A DNA stretch of 64,000 nt, from NCBI GenBank assembly GCA_964608025.1, contig CAZSLO010000012.1, positions 124,001-188,000 of the forward strand, written 5' to 3'. This document shows positions 35,960 through 44,938 of the stretch, piece after piece. Position numbers and translations under genes: made by a program. The DNA is from CAZSLO01 sp964608025. GTDB lineage: Bacteria; Chloroflexota; Dehalococcoidia; Lucifugimonadales; CAJWER01. The notes beneath the pieces were generated by a model, which was not told the DNA's origin, ran no database searches, and saw only the letters and a list, made by a program, of their open reading frames with translations. Positions within the stretch are counted from its first letter, which is position 1. Every line of letters begins with the position of its first letter.

Positions 35960-37393
35960 GTGGAAGACTGGTCATCTAAGCCAGGGGACAGGGTAGTTCG
36001 TCGTCCAAGGGAACAACAACTAAGTCCCGTACTGATCACTGTTTCCCCGCCTAGATCACGAACGTATTCACTTACATCGCCATTCTTAGTGCTGTATATA
36101 TTCTTTGCGCTCATAGTGGTTTCAACCCTTGTACTATTACTTCCTTTCATGCATGAAGGAAGCGGCTTTACTCCTTTCATGGAAGCTTTTTTCACCGCAG
36201 TTTCGGCGATTACGGTGACCGGACTTGTGGTTCAAGAAACGGCTACATACTGGACTCCTGCCGGACAAATAGCAATATTAGGGATGATTTTCGTAGGCGG
36301 AATGAGTTTTATGGTTACCGTAATTTTTCTAGTGGCATTGACAGGTAAGCGTTTAAAATTTTCCCAACGGATTCAGTCACAAGGTGTCCTTCATATTGAT
36401 CAAGTGGCTGATTTGCGCAGATTGATATTGACACTCACCATTCTAATGACGGGTATCCAATTTATAGGATTTCTTTTACTTCTATCTCGGTTTTGGTTTC
36501 TTTTCCCTCCCGGTGAGGCAATTTTCCAAGCTGCATTTCAAGCTGTCTCTGGATTCAACAACGCCGGGTTCGTGATATTGCCAGGAAGTGAAAGTCTCTC
36601 AAGTTATCAGCTCGACAGAATCGTGCTTAGTATCACTGCCATACTAGTGCTACTCGGTGCTACCAGCTATTGGGTGATAGTTGATATAGGTAGGACTGGC
36701 AGTTTTACACTAATGTCATTAAATACAAAATTGGTTATCATTTTTTCTTTTGTATTGATATTTTCCGGATCAACATTTTTTTTCCTAGCGGAATACGATA
36801 ACGGGAGAACTATTGGAACCCTAGGGCTTGGAGACAAGATAATCGTCTCAATTTTCGAATCAATGAGTGGCAGGACTGCTGGATTCACTACGATAGGATG
36901 GAGTGCGGGCCAAATTGAACAACATACGAAATTTTTCTTCACAATATTAATGTTCATCGGTGGAGCATCTGGTTCAGTAGCTGGTGGTATCAAGATTAAT
37001 ACATTGGCAATAGTACTCATTGGGCTGCTATCGACTTTTCGTGGCATTATTAGACCGAGAGTTTTTGGTAGAGAGATACCGAAAGTCCAGATCCAGAGTG
37101 CATTGACACTCCTGATTTGTGGGATCATGGTAGTCTTTCTTACAACATTGCTGATCACTTTTACCGAAAGCCGGGTTGCTTTTATCGAGTTGTTTTTTGA
37201 GGTAGTGTCTGCCTTGGGTACGGCAGGTCTTACTACTGGATTGACAGAAGAGTTTTCGGATTTTGGGCACTTGATTCTAGCTACGGCTATGTTCATAGGA
37301 AGGATTGGCCCGTTCGCTCTCTTTCTTTTCCTAATACAACGTGTCGGGGTATCCTCGTATCGATATGCGGAAGAACGCATTACATTGGGATAG
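35960..37393 (+). CDS. TrkH/KtrB-type potassium uptake channel subunit
   Basis: A 477-aa membrane protein with the four-repeat TrkH architecture. The pore-loop filters are visible in order: SAITVTGLVVQ, AVSGFNNAGFV, SMSGRTAGFTTIG and VSALGTAGLTTGL. The rest is hydrophobic helices (about ten). The GTG start follows a modest ribosome site; the first 35 residues are hydrophilic and may include an upstream extension. The next genes encode RCK gating subunits, so this is the membrane subunit of a potassium (possibly sodium-coupled) uptake system. Confidence 0.92.
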   Translation: MEDWSSKPGDRVVRRPREQQLSPVLITVSPPRSRTYSLTSPFLVLYIFFALIVVSTLVLLLPFMHEGSGFTPFMEAFFTAVSAITVTGLVVQETATYWTPAGQIAILGMIFVGGMSFMVTVIFLVALTGKRLKFSQRIQSQGVLHIDQVADLRRLILTLTILMTGIQFIGFLLLLSRFWFLFPPGEAIFQAAFQAVSGFNNAGFVILPGSESLSSYQLDRIVLSITAILVLLGATSYWVIVDIGRTGSFTLMSLNTKLVIIFSFVLIFSGSTFFFLAEYDNGRTIGTLGLGDKIIVSIFESMSGRTAGFTTIGWSAGQIEQHTKFFFTILMFIGGASGSVAGGIKINTLAIVLIGLLSTFRGIIRPRVFGREIPKVQIQSALTLLICGIMVVFLTTLLITFTESRVAFIELFFEVVSALGTAGLTTGLTEEFSDFGHLILATAMFIGRIGPFALFLFLIQRVGVSSYRYAEERITLG

Positions 37394-37547
37394 AATCAGT
37401 GTCTAGATTGCAGCGTAGTTGAGATTATGCAGCTACCAAATGGCATGAAGAAGTTGGTTTTCAATTACCCAACTAGAAGCAATGCCGGTACTTCTGTATA
37501 ATTTGCTCCTCTGAATGGTAGACTGGGACCTTGTGCGATAATTACAT

Positions 37548-38207
37548 ATGGCCAAGAAACAAGTAGTAGTAATAGGACTAGGCAGATTCGGGTCTGGGGT
37601 AGCGCGCTCGTTATACAACCTTGGGCACGATGTTTTGGCTATAGACTCTTCGGAAGAGAGGGTCCAAGAGATGATGGGCCAGGTTACTTACCCTGTGTCT
37701 GGGAATGCGACCAATGACTCCATGTTGCGACAACTTGGCGTACCGGACTACGATGCTGCCGTCGTTGCCATAGGTTCAGATATACCTTCCAGTATCATGG
37801 CATGCGTACTTTTAAAAACGATGGGTATTGCCTATATAGTTGCACGGGCAAACAGTACGTTGCATGGGATTACACTGGAGCGCATTGGTGTAGACAAGGT
37901 GATACATCCAGAGTCTGAGGGTGGAGTTCGGTTGGCGCATAACTTATTCAACCCGAATCTTCAGGAATACTTAGAGATGGCTCCGAATTTTGGACTGAGT
38001 CGTATGAAGGTCCCAGAAAGCTTTGTGAATAAAACCCTTCGAGAACTCGGTTTCTCAAATCCTAGAGATAAGTATGGTCTCGCTGTTCTAGCGATAAAAC
38101 GAGGACGGGATATCACTTTAAATCCTGATATCGATGACACGATTCGGGCAAACGATGTATTGATTCTGGCAGGCAAAGACGAACTTCTTGAACGACTGCC
38201 ATCTTAA
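37548..38207 (+). CDS. TrkA/KtrA-type RCK potassium uptake regulator
   Basis: A 219-aa regulator. The N-terminal NAD-binding RCK domain has GLGRFGSGVARSL and the acidic residue in LAIDSSEE (residues about 8-38). The C-terminal TrkA_C domain covers about residues 135-219 (LVLAGKDELLERL). It gates the neighbouring TrkH channel in response to nucleotides. It is 154 nt downstream of trkH in the same direction and precedes a universal stress protein. Confidence 0.92.
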   Translation: MAKKQVVVIGLGRFGSGVARSLYNLGHDVLAIDSSEERVQEMMGQVTYPVSGNATNDSMLRQLGVPDYDAAVVAIGSDIPSSIMACVLLKTMGIAYIVARANSTLHGITLERIGVDKVIHPESEGGVRLAHNLFNPNLQEYLEMAPNFGLSRMKVPESFVNKTLRELGFSNPRDKYGLAVLAIKRGRDITLNPDIDDTIRANDVLILAGKDELLERLPS

Positions 38208-38225
38208 TTACTGAGCCTAGATATA

Positions 38226-38699
38226 TTGGCACTAAGGAAACCGAAAAACGGCGGGCTTTCATCTGCCTTGGTGTCTGTCGAAGGCTATTCATCAGACCAA
38301 GATGCTGTAGAACTTGCCTGTGAACTTATCGGAGGACAAAAGGGTGCCCTTTACATCGTTTACGTTATAGAGGTTGAGCGTAGCCTGCCGCTAGATTCGG
38401 AAATAGTAGCCGCTACGGCCAAGGGAGAGGAAGTCCTTAAGGCAATGGAAAGGATCGCAGATCCGTTCAAATGCGATGTCCATGCAGAGATGCTCCAGTC
38501 CCGGAGGGCTGGGCTGGCTATAGTGCAGGAAGCTGCAGAAAAACAGGTTGATGCGATAGTCCTTGGCGCAAATTATGCGACTCAATATGGATCTTTTTCG
38601 CTTGGTGAAACCGTTCCCTATGTTCTTTCAAAAGCACCATGTAAGGTGATTTTGTGGCGTAATGCGGTGAGTCAGGATAGTGTGAACGGAGGAGGTTGA
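38226..38699 (+). CDS. universal stress protein (UspA family)
   Basis: A 157-aa protein with TTG start. The fold segments ALVSVEGYSSDQDAVELA, ALYIVYVIEV and the C-terminal VDAIVLGANYATQYGSFSLGE match UspA-type nucleotide-binding proteins, with a partial G-2x-G-9x-G signature. It lies 18 nt after the TrkA gene within the potassium operon. Usp domains often accompany transporters and may sense ATP or stress. Exact role unknown. Confidence 0.85.
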   Translation: MALRKPKNGGLSSALVSVEGYSSDQDAVELACELIGGQKGALYIVYVIEVERSLPLDSEIVAATAKGEEVLKAMERIADPFKCDVHAEMLQSRRAGLAIVQEAAEKQVDAIVLGANYATQYGSFSLGETVPYVLSKAPCKVILWRNAVSQDSVNGGG

Positions 38700-38735
38700 T
38701 GACTTGTGGTAGTCCATAAGGTCTGAATATTCTCA

Positions 38736-39173
38736 ATGCTTGAATATCCTGTTGGCGGAAGTAGCATAATATCGTTGGTTGGATGTAGTGCGGTTGGGGC
38801 TTTAGTCGCTATTCGTCTGTCAGACGCCGGTCACCGAATACATTTACTAGATTCTAGTATTGAATCGCTTGATAGGATTCCATCAGGGAAGATAGAGTCG
38901 GGACACATCATCCCTATTGTTGGAGATCCAACGTCCCAGAGAGACTTGTTGAAGATTTTCATTCAGGACGCCGAAATTTTTATGGCCCTTTCTGATACAG
39001 ATACCATAAATGCTTTTGCCTCGGAGATAGCTAGGAGTATTTTCCAGGTCACTAATATAGTTTGCAAGATTGATGATCCAACTATTCAAGAAACTTACCT
39101 CAGTATGGGAATTATGGCGATTGGGGCAACTAAACTGATCTCAGAGATGGCAGTTAAGCCAGTGATCGGGTAG
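38736..39173 (+). CDS. single-domain TrkA-N protein with degenerate nucleotide motif
   Basis: A 145-aa protein covering only an RCK N-terminal (Rossmann) domain. The glycine-rich loop is ISLVGCSAVGALVA, with Ser in place of the second Gly of GxGxxG. The acidic residue after beta-2 (HLLDSSIE) is retained. The C-terminal portion FQVTNIVCKIDDPTIQETY fits the domain end. There is no TrkA_C domain. It probably pairs with the full-length TrkA 9 nt downstream, giving a split regulator. Confidence 0.8.
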   Translation: MLEYPVGGSSIISLVGCSAVGALVAIRLSDAGHRIHLLDSSIESLDRIPSGKIESGHIIPIVGDPTSQRDLLKIFIQDAEIFMALSDTDTINAFASEIARSIFQVTNIVCKIDDPTIQETYLSMGIMAIGATKLISEMAVKPVIG

Positions 39174-39181
39174 CTTTTTTT

Positions 39182-39856
39182 ATGAATGTTGTAATTGTTG
39201 GAGCTGGTTCACTAGGAGGAGTGCTCGCCAAGTCTCTTGTAACCTCAGGTCATGAGATTACAGTTATTGAAATAAAGAGAGATAAGTGTGTTGAGATTGA
39301 AGAGGTTCTAGGAAGTGTAACGGTAATGGGAGATGGGACTGATGCAGTTACCTTGATCTCTGCGGGTATAAACAGGGCAGATTTACTAGTAACTACTACG
39401 AGCAAAGATCATGTTAACCTTGTGATTTGTAGGTTGGCCAAGAACAAATTCGATGTTCCGAGAACAATATCTCTTGTTAATAGACATGAGAACATCGAAC
39501 TCTTTAACTCTGCTGGTGTTGATACGACCGTGGATGTCACAGATATTCTTTCGGGACGTATTGATCAAGGGATCTCTGCGAATCAACTAGTACACATCAT
39601 GAGTTTGCCTGGGCTTGACTCTCGCTCGCTCGTAAATTTTCGAATAACAACAACAGGATCAAATAGTCACAGGCGTCTTGTAGATTTTTCAGTACCCGAT
39701 AGTATATTGATTGTTTTGGTTATCTCTCGAGACGGCTCTGTTGTAATCCCCGACGAAGATACTCTCATCAGCTCAGGTGATCAGCTGATAGCTGTTACAA
39801 CGCCTGAGGATGAACAGAATCTTGGGGCCTTACTGTTAGAAATGGAGAGAGATTGA
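39182..39856 (+). CDS. TrkA-type RCK regulator (N and C domains)
   Basis: A 224-aa protein. The NAD-binding loop VGAGSLGGVLAKSL and IEIKRDKCVEIEE belong to the N domain (residues 1-130). The TrkA_C domain (about residues 145-224) includes VVIPDEDTLISSGDQLIAV. It is the third RCK-type gene in the cluster. The stop overlaps the pheA start by 4 nt (TTGA), so transcription continues into aromatic amino acid synthesis. Confidence 0.9.
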   Translation: MNVVIVGAGSLGGVLAKSLVTSGHEITVIEIKRDKCVEIEEVLGSVTVMGDGTDAVTLISAGINRADLLVTTTSKDHVNLVICRLAKNKFDVPRTISLVNRHENIELFNSAGVDTTVDVTDILSGRIDQGISANQLVHIMSLPGLDSRSLVNFRITTTGSNSHRRLVDFSVPDSILIVLVISRDGSVVIPDEDTLISSGDQLIAVTTPEDEQNLGALLLEMERD

Positions 39857-40695
39857 TCGATAGTCTCCGCTTGGCCTACTTGGGTCCTGTTGGTACCAAC
39901 ACTGAACAGGCCTGTATTAAATACGATAGTGCTGCGACCTTGGTGCCATATCCATCCGTGCCTGACGTTGCAAAAGCGGTTGAATTACTAGATGCAGACG
40001 CTGGTGTTGTGCCAATAGAAAATAGCGTGGGAGGTGCAGTTAGTATTACTCTGGATTTGTTGATTCATGGTGCTGGTCTGTATATTTGCAATGAGATTGT
40101 ATTGCCTATTACACACTCATTATTAGTTCGCTCTGGCACTAGGATAGATGAGATTCAGATTGTTTATTCTCACCCTCAAGCGCTGGAACAATGTAGTGGA
40201 TATTTGTCTGAATACCTTCCGGAAGCGAGATTGGTGGCATCTATGAGCACATCGACTGCGGTAGAGGAAATGATTAACTCAGATCAAATTTCGGGAGCTA
40301 TCGCCACGATGCGTGCAGGGCAACTATATGGAGCTGAAGTTCTAGATCATGGAATAGAAGATTATCCCAACAACATGACGCGGTTCGTGGTTTTATCTAA
40401 ATCGGACCATTTGCAGACTGGGGATGATAAGACCTCGATTTGCTTTTCATTCGAAGCCGATGCTCCGGGTATACTTTACTCTGTCTTGGGGGAATTTAAT
40501 TCTAGGAACATAAATCTCACGAAAATTGAGTCTAGGCCGACAAGAGAAGCGTTGGGGCTTTATTTTTTTCTAGTTGATTTGGAGGGACACCGTGATGATG
40601 TCCTCGTAGCGGAAGCGTTGGAAGCCGTAAAAAACCAGGCATCTTTGCTTAAGGTATTTGGTTCCTATCCGAGGTATGTATTGCCGACTGCTTAG
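39853..40695 (+). CDS. pheA: prephenate dehydratase
   Basis: A 280-aa enzyme with TTG start that converts prephenate to phenylpyruvate for phenylalanine. The N-terminal YLGPVGTNTEQA, VVPIENSVGGAVSITLDLL, and SHPQALEQC are the PDT domain, and the catalytic Thr sits in NNMTRFVVLS (TRF motif, about residue 177). The C-terminal ACT domain (residues about 195-275) has GILYSVLGEFNSRNINLTKIESRP, the Phe-binding ESRP motif. No chorismate mutase domain is fused. It is co-translated with the last TrkA gene. Confidence 0.95.
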   Translation: MIDSLRLAYLGPVGTNTEQACIKYDSAATLVPYPSVPDVAKAVELLDADAGVVPIENSVGGAVSITLDLLIHGAGLYICNEIVLPITHSLLVRSGTRIDEIQIVYSHPQALEQCSGYLSEYLPEARLVASMSTSTAVEEMINSDQISGAIATMRAGQLYGAEVLDHGIEDYPNNMTRFVVLSKSDHLQTGDDKTSICFSFEADAPGILYSVLGEFNSRNINLTKIESRPTREALGLYFFLVDLEGHRDDVLVAEALEAVKNQASLLKVFGSYPRYVLPTA

Positions 40696-40709
40696 GACAG
40701 TAAAGGTGC

Positions 40710-41093
40710 CTAGGAATTTTCTTCCGTGCTTCTTACTTCATTAGAGTGGTCACGATAGGAAGTTTCTATGTGTGATCCGCCCAAAATCCTTGCTTCAGAA
40801 ATCTGGGCAGTACCCTCTCGAACTGAATCGAGGACTGGTTCCACCCTTTCTTTGATAACTTGGGTTGTCGGACCTACAGAGTCTTGAACTGATTCTATTA
40901 CCGGTCCAACCCCTTCTTGCATTTTTGCAGCCATTTCTTCAGCCCTATCACGCCATAAATCACTCAGCTCAGCAATTTGTGCCCTAGTTTCGGATCCAGC
41001 CTTAGGTGCTGCAAGAATACCCAGTATCGCTCCGATAAATCCGCCCAGCAAAAAACCTGTTAAGAAAGATCCGCTATTTTTATTACTAGCCAT
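40710..41093 (-). CDS. YtxH-domain envelope protein
   Basis: A 127-aa protein. One N-terminal TM (residues about 9-28, LTGFLLGGFIGAILGILAAP) is followed by KAGSETRAQIAELSD, the typical YtxH block, and an extended alpha-helical tail rich in Glu, Ser and Val. The family is of unknown function and is associated with the cell envelope and stress. It overlaps by 8 nt the small membrane gene before it on the same strand. Convergent with pheA. Confidence 0.85.
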   Translation of the reverse strand: MASNKNSGSFLTGFLLGGFIGAILGILAAPKAGSETRAQIAELSDLWRDRAEEMAAKMQEGVGPVIESVQDSVGPTTQVIKERVEPVLDSVREGTAQISEARILGGSHIETSYRDHSNEVRSTEENS

Positions 41094-41379
41094 CGGTTTC
41101 CCCTACTTCAGGCTTTTTAGATTTTTGTCCTGAAAAAAATGATAATACTTTACTCAAACCATATGCAATCCCAGTACCTGTTGACGTAGAATCGCTGATC
41201 ATGCTTGATAAGGCATCCACAACGTTTTCCGTGTTGGTCGCTGTGCGTTTTACAGATTTAAATAAAGCCGAAATTTTACTGTAGATTACTAGAATTACAA
41301 TTAGGGTGCCGAGGGATAACAGTATTATTAAAATGTCACTAACAATGGCAGTAATATCGGCAATTTCAGACAAGGTCAA
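41086..41379 (-). CDS. small membrane protein (DUF948-like)
   Basis: A 97-aa protein with one long TM (residues about 12-32, VSDILIILLSLGTLIVILVI), an amphipathic helix with KSVKRTATNTENVVDALSS, and a basic C-terminus. This resembles DUF948-type proteins, which often neighbour YtxH genes. Function unknown. The two genes overlap, indicating co-translation. The 299-nt gap upstream (41380-41678) contains only short stems and no clear element. Confidence 0.75.
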   Translation of the reverse strand: MTLSEIADITAIVSDILIILLSLGTLIVILVIYSKISALFKSVKRTATNTENVVDALSSMISDSTSTGTGIAYGLSKVLSFFSGQKSKKPEVGETDG

Positions 41380-41678
41380 GTTGAAATCCTGTGTTCTTTT
41401 ATGATCCCTTGATATTCATGTTAGCATGCGGCTATATGTGCGGCAATTAGCTTATAATTCGCGTGAGGGTCCGGAGTTACCGCTGGGCGTAGTTGCCCTT
41501 GAACTTTTTGCGGTGATCAATACACCATTGTGGTGCTACTCAAATCAACAAGAAAATTACAGACGATTTGATAATTGATTGATCAAGTAATTTGTATAAG
41601 TAAAGAGTTGGGTTTCCAGATATTTGTAATTACTAGTAGGGATTTAAGAGAACCAAGTAAGTATTGGTGTCAAGCTCC

Positions 41679-42659
41679 TTAAGGCTGGATCAGGATGCGC
41701 ATTGATCCATCTTGGTCTTTACGCTGGGTTAAAATCTTATGACTTCCATTTTCTGCCCAGACTAATACATCGTAAGAGTTGAGCACGCCAGGCACAATTA
41801 CCTCGACGAACGATTTCGAGTCGGAACGGATCTGGGTAGTTAACTCAGAGAGAATACTGGCACAAGTTTTGCCTGTCCCATCGATCACGACCCAGGTATC
41901 TGTTGATCCATTGTCGTATGCCAAATGACTGTTGTTCCTCACGTCGATTTCCCCGCTCTGTCTTAGGTCGAGTTGATGTTTGAAATGTGCTACTGCCTCC
42001 CAGTAGACGCCATCATTTCTATCCCCTTTTGAACATACAGCGCCACGTACCCCAACGATGTCGGGATTGATCCGAGCTAATTCGTCAAGGTTGTCTAACT
42101 TGAGGTGACCAGAAAGCGCTGTACTCATACCTAATTCTTTTCCTTCGAATACCATGTCTCTCAATTCGACTTCAGGGATAAAGTCAAATAGATTGCGGCC
42201 GTCCTTGGTTAAGGTATCAATAAGCCAGCCGTCACACTCACTTTCTTTAGCAATATCAACCATTTGGCGTGGTTCTAAACCATCGTTCTCTAAGTTATCG
42301 GCAAACAAAGATCCAATAAGCTTGGTTTCGAAACCATCTAACGCTCTTTTTGAGGCACGTAGTATTTCAACAGCTTCTTGGTGACTACTCCTCATGAATC
42401 CGACTTTGACCGATGTAGCATTCAATAAACCAGCGGTATATACAGCCATCGCGACTGTACCTACTTGGTTTGGTACTACCCCAAGCGTGACGCTTGCATG
42501 CTGTTCTGGAGGCACGGTTTCACGAACTTCTTTTACCAATCCAGGTTCAGCAGAACCGACCAGTGCTTCCTGAAGATTCTTGACATCTACTATGTCAGCA
42601 CCACCCCTTAAAGCCTCATGAGCTTCAGGCAAATTTTGGACACTAACCATCAATAGCAT
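41679..42659 (-). CDS. mfnB: MfnB-type (5-formylfuran-3-yl)methyl phosphate synthase fused to a TusA-like domain
   Basis: A 326-aa protein. Residues 1-235 match MfnB (DUF556), which joins two glyceraldehyde-3-phosphate molecules in methanofuran synthesis. Visible signatures are LRGGADIVDVKNLQEALVG with a Lys at about 27, TSVKVGFMRS (about 83-92), CDGWLIDTLTKDGRN and GVRGAVCSKGDRNDG. The C-terminal 75 residues (VVIDGTGKTCAS, EVIVPGV, DVLVWAENGSHKIL, DGSMRILIQ) match the TusA sulfur-carrier fold, with the Cys kept but the CPxP motif degenerate (CASI). It abuts the DapA-like gene with no gap. Methanofuran-type furans are unexpected here; the role is uncertain. Confidence 0.85.
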   Translation of the reverse strand: MLLMVSVQNLPEAHEALRGGADIVDVKNLQEALVGSAEPGLVKEVRETVPPEQHASVTLGVVPNQVGTVAMAVYTAGLLNATSVKVGFMRSSHQEAVEILRASKRALDGFETKLIGSLFADNLENDGLEPRQMVDIAKESECDGWLIDTLTKDGRNLFDFIPEVELRDMVFEGKELGMSTALSGHLKLDNLDELARINPDIVGVRGAVCSKGDRNDGVYWEAVAHFKHQLDLRQSGEIDVRNNSHLAYDNGSTDTWVVIDGTGKTCASILSELTTQIRSDSKSFVEVIVPGVLNSYDVLVWAENGSHKILTQRKDQDGSMRILIQP

Positions 42660-43634
42660 TTAGCCACCTTTATTTCGGATCGATTCCAAATTCGATCTCA
42701 ACTCCTGTTTTTCTTTGTCTGGCATGTTAATTAAAGGAGGCCTTACTTCCCCTGATGCCATGCCCATCAACTCACCCCAGTACTTAATCATGGGTACTGG
42801 TAGCGCACCATTTTGCTGCTGCATAGTACGTTGCCACCACTGGTCGGATAAAGTTTTTAAAGGCTGAATATGTTTTTGGTATAACTGGTCGTCTATATTG
42901 CCAGCTGTTGCATGGTCTATGAACTGGACATAGTGGTTAGATCCAATCTCGTCGAATCTCCAGTCGGAGGTATTTGCAAACATAACTTGTTGCTGAAATC
43001 CTAGCTCCCGTCCTTTGAATAACACCCATTCGTCAGGGGCACTGATTATCGCGGTATTACCTATAAGTTGATGGGTTTCTATAGTAAGTTGCCTGTCAAA
43101 ACTTGCTTCTTTTACTCCGACCACATTTTTTATTTTACAAATTTCTTTTAGTCCTTGAGAGCTCATTACAATTCCGAATTGAGGTGAATTATAGAACATT
43201 ATTGCAAGTGAACTATGGTTAGCTAGGATTCGTACGAATTCCAGCACTTGGCGTTCAGTCTTTGTTACAAAATATGGAGGAGCCACGATCAAAAGATCAA
43301 ATCCTGTAGCTTCAGCAGCATCTGCCAAGGCTAGCATATCTGATATGGATGTATGGGTTACGTGAGCTCCGATGTTCCAGGTGCCTGCAGCCTCATCAGC
43401 TACAATATCGTAAACATTCGTTCGTTCTTTATATGTTAATGACCAGAATTCTCCCATGCCCCATGTGCATCCAACCCCAGTTGTACCCAGTGATCGAATG
43501 TGGCGAATGTTTGAACGGAGTCCCATCTCGTCGATTTTGTTGTCAGGTGTGAAAGGAGTGATCAGCGTTGACCATTGGCCACGTAGAATTTGGTTTGCCC
43601 AGTCTTGCGCTTCGGATTTCTTGTAAATCGCCAT
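42660..43634 (-). CDS. dihydrodipicolinate synthase family lyase
   Basis: About 324 aa, TIM-barrel aldolase of the DapA/NAL superfamily. The catalytic Tyr is in MFYNSP (near 150) and the Schiff-base Lys in GVKEAS (near 180). The GxTGxG-type loop is LGTTGVGCTWGMGEFW, so the carboxylate site differs from true DapA (GTTGES). I prefer the ATG at 43634, which has AGGG upstream; a TTG at 43643 lies in frame. The substrate is probably a 2-keto acid or a hydroxylated acid rather than the lysine pathway. A 30-bp perfect palindrome lies upstream. Confidence 0.88.
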   Translation of the reverse strand: MAIYKKSEAQDWANQILRGQWSTLITPFTPDNKIDEMGLRSNIRHIRSLGTTGVGCTWGMGEFWSLTYKERTNVYDIVADEAAGTWNIGAHVTHTSISDMLALADAAEATGFDLLIVAPPYFVTKTERQVLEFVRILANHSSLAIMFYNSPQFGIVMSSQGLKEICKIKNVVGVKEASFDRQLTIETHQLIGNTAIISAPDEWVLFKGRELGFQQQVMFANTSDWRFDEIGSNHYVQFIDHATAGNIDDQLYQKHIQPLKTLSDQWWQRTMQQQNGALPVPMIKYWGELMGMASGEVRPPLINMPDKEKQELRSNLESIRNKGG

Positions 43635-43675
43635 AGAGCTCAACCCTAGATGGAGAGCATTTAGTGGAGGGGGAT

Positions 43676-43705
43676 TAGGTTAAGTGAATATATTCACTTA
43701 ACCTA
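43676..43705. promoter_or_regulatory. perfect 30-bp palindrome, candidate operator
   Basis: TAGGTTAAGTGAATA is followed exactly by its reverse complement, giving a 30-bp perfect inverted repeat with no loop. It sits about 40 bp before the DapA-like start and has no U-run on either side, so an operator for a dimeric repressor is more likely than a terminator. Confidence 0.5.
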
Positions 43706-43862
43706 CTCTATATATGATAGTGAGGGTGTTGAATCATGTCAACGAGGCACGGATTCGCGAAGATTTTACAAGTAGTTGATCTTGGAAGAATTTAAACAGG
43801 ATCAATTGTCCTGTCAGGATATCAGCTGATTCTAAGAATACATTAATAGGCTATTGATTACC

Positions 43863-44831
43863 CTAGGCACAAAGTGGGTCGTTAGGATCCCAACGTTGGA
43901 ATTGTGGATTTACACCTGAGTCGAAAAGTTGTTCACGCGCAGCGTCCCAGCGTTGTCCCCATACGAACGGATCGTGGAGTTCAGCATCAGGGTCGGATTT
44001 GCTCCTAGCTACAAAGCCTGGGAACCATCTGCGGCCTGTTGCTTCACCAGTTGGGTTATACCTGAGGTCGAAACTCCATCTAATGTCCTCACTCACGTTT
44101 GGTAAAGATGAGTGTTTGGTCATCTTTGTCATGAACAAAACATCTCCAGGTTTCATGATTATGGGTACTTGATCTTCAGGGAGATACTGGTTTGAGAGGC
44201 CATTCTTTTCCGGATTATTGGTATAGCAATGTAGTCCCAGTCCATCTTTATGGCTACCGCGCCCCACGACCAGACAACCGTTCTGCTCTGTCGCATCAGT
44301 CATTGGAATCCAAACCGTGAGGATATTAGACTCGTCAGCCTCTTCAGTCACCACTCCTTGATCTTGGTGCCAAAGTGTTTGTCCTGCAAGGGAACTTTTC
44401 CTTATTTCTTCAGGAAGACAGTTTTCTGGAGGCTTGATTCTCACGTGCTGAACCGGGTTTGAAAATATCTCCGGCCCGATAAAAACCTCAACTGCATCAA
44501 GGAGGCGGTCGTTTCTCAGCAACTGAAACACTGCAGGTCCATGATGCATTGGGGTCTCATTACTTATGTCTTTCTGAGGAAGAGATATGTCTAATGCTTG
44601 TGTGTACAAACCGTCTGTATCCCGGGCAATCTGGCTGATTTTTTGGCTAAAAGGGAAATTTTGGTACGTGCTTGAAATACGGCCTTCCTCGTACCATTTG
44701 GTTGCCAACTGGTCCAATAAATCATCGTATTCATCAATGACTGGCCGGATATCTTGGTCGAAGTCTAGGAGGTTTTCAGCGATGAGATACCCGTCCTCCT
44801 CAAACTGCTTAATGTCTTGCTTTTGGATCAC
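43863..44831 (-). CDS. phytanoyl-CoA dioxygenase (PhyH) family protein
   Basis: A 322-aa Fe(II)/2-oxoglutarate oxygenase. The metal-binding HxD is in LWHQDQGVV (His-Gln-Asp, residues about 163-171), the distal His is in TKMTKHSSLPN, and the 2-oxoglutarate Arg is in RWSFDLRYNP. GCLVVGRGSHKDGLG is the family substrate loop. Homologues hydroxylate a range of small molecules. It lies between two DapA-like lyases, so a hydroxylation-then-cleavage catabolic route is plausible but unproven. Confidence 0.92.
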   Translation of the reverse strand: MIQKQDIKQFEEDGYLIAENLLDFDQDIRPVIDEYDDLLDQLATKWYEEGRISSTYQNFPFSQKISQIARDTDGLYTQALDISLPQKDISNETPMHHGPAVFQLLRNDRLLDAVEVFIGPEIFSNPVQHVRIKPPENCLPEEIRKSSLAGQTLWHQDQGVVTEEADESNILTVWIPMTDATEQNGCLVVGRGSHKDGLGLHCYTNNPEKNGLSNQYLPEDQVPIIMKPGDVLFMTKMTKHSSLPNVSEDIRWSFDLRYNPTGEATGRRWFPGFVARSKSDPDAELHDPFVWGQRWDAAREQLFDSGVNPQFQRWDPNDPLCA

Positions 44832-44938
44832 TGGAATCTCATATCTCCTGTGTGAATTCTGAAATTATGGACTACCTTATTATAGAGGCAGTATTGTACT
44901 TGGTTCCTTATCCGCCAAACATTCTATGCGAATCAGGA

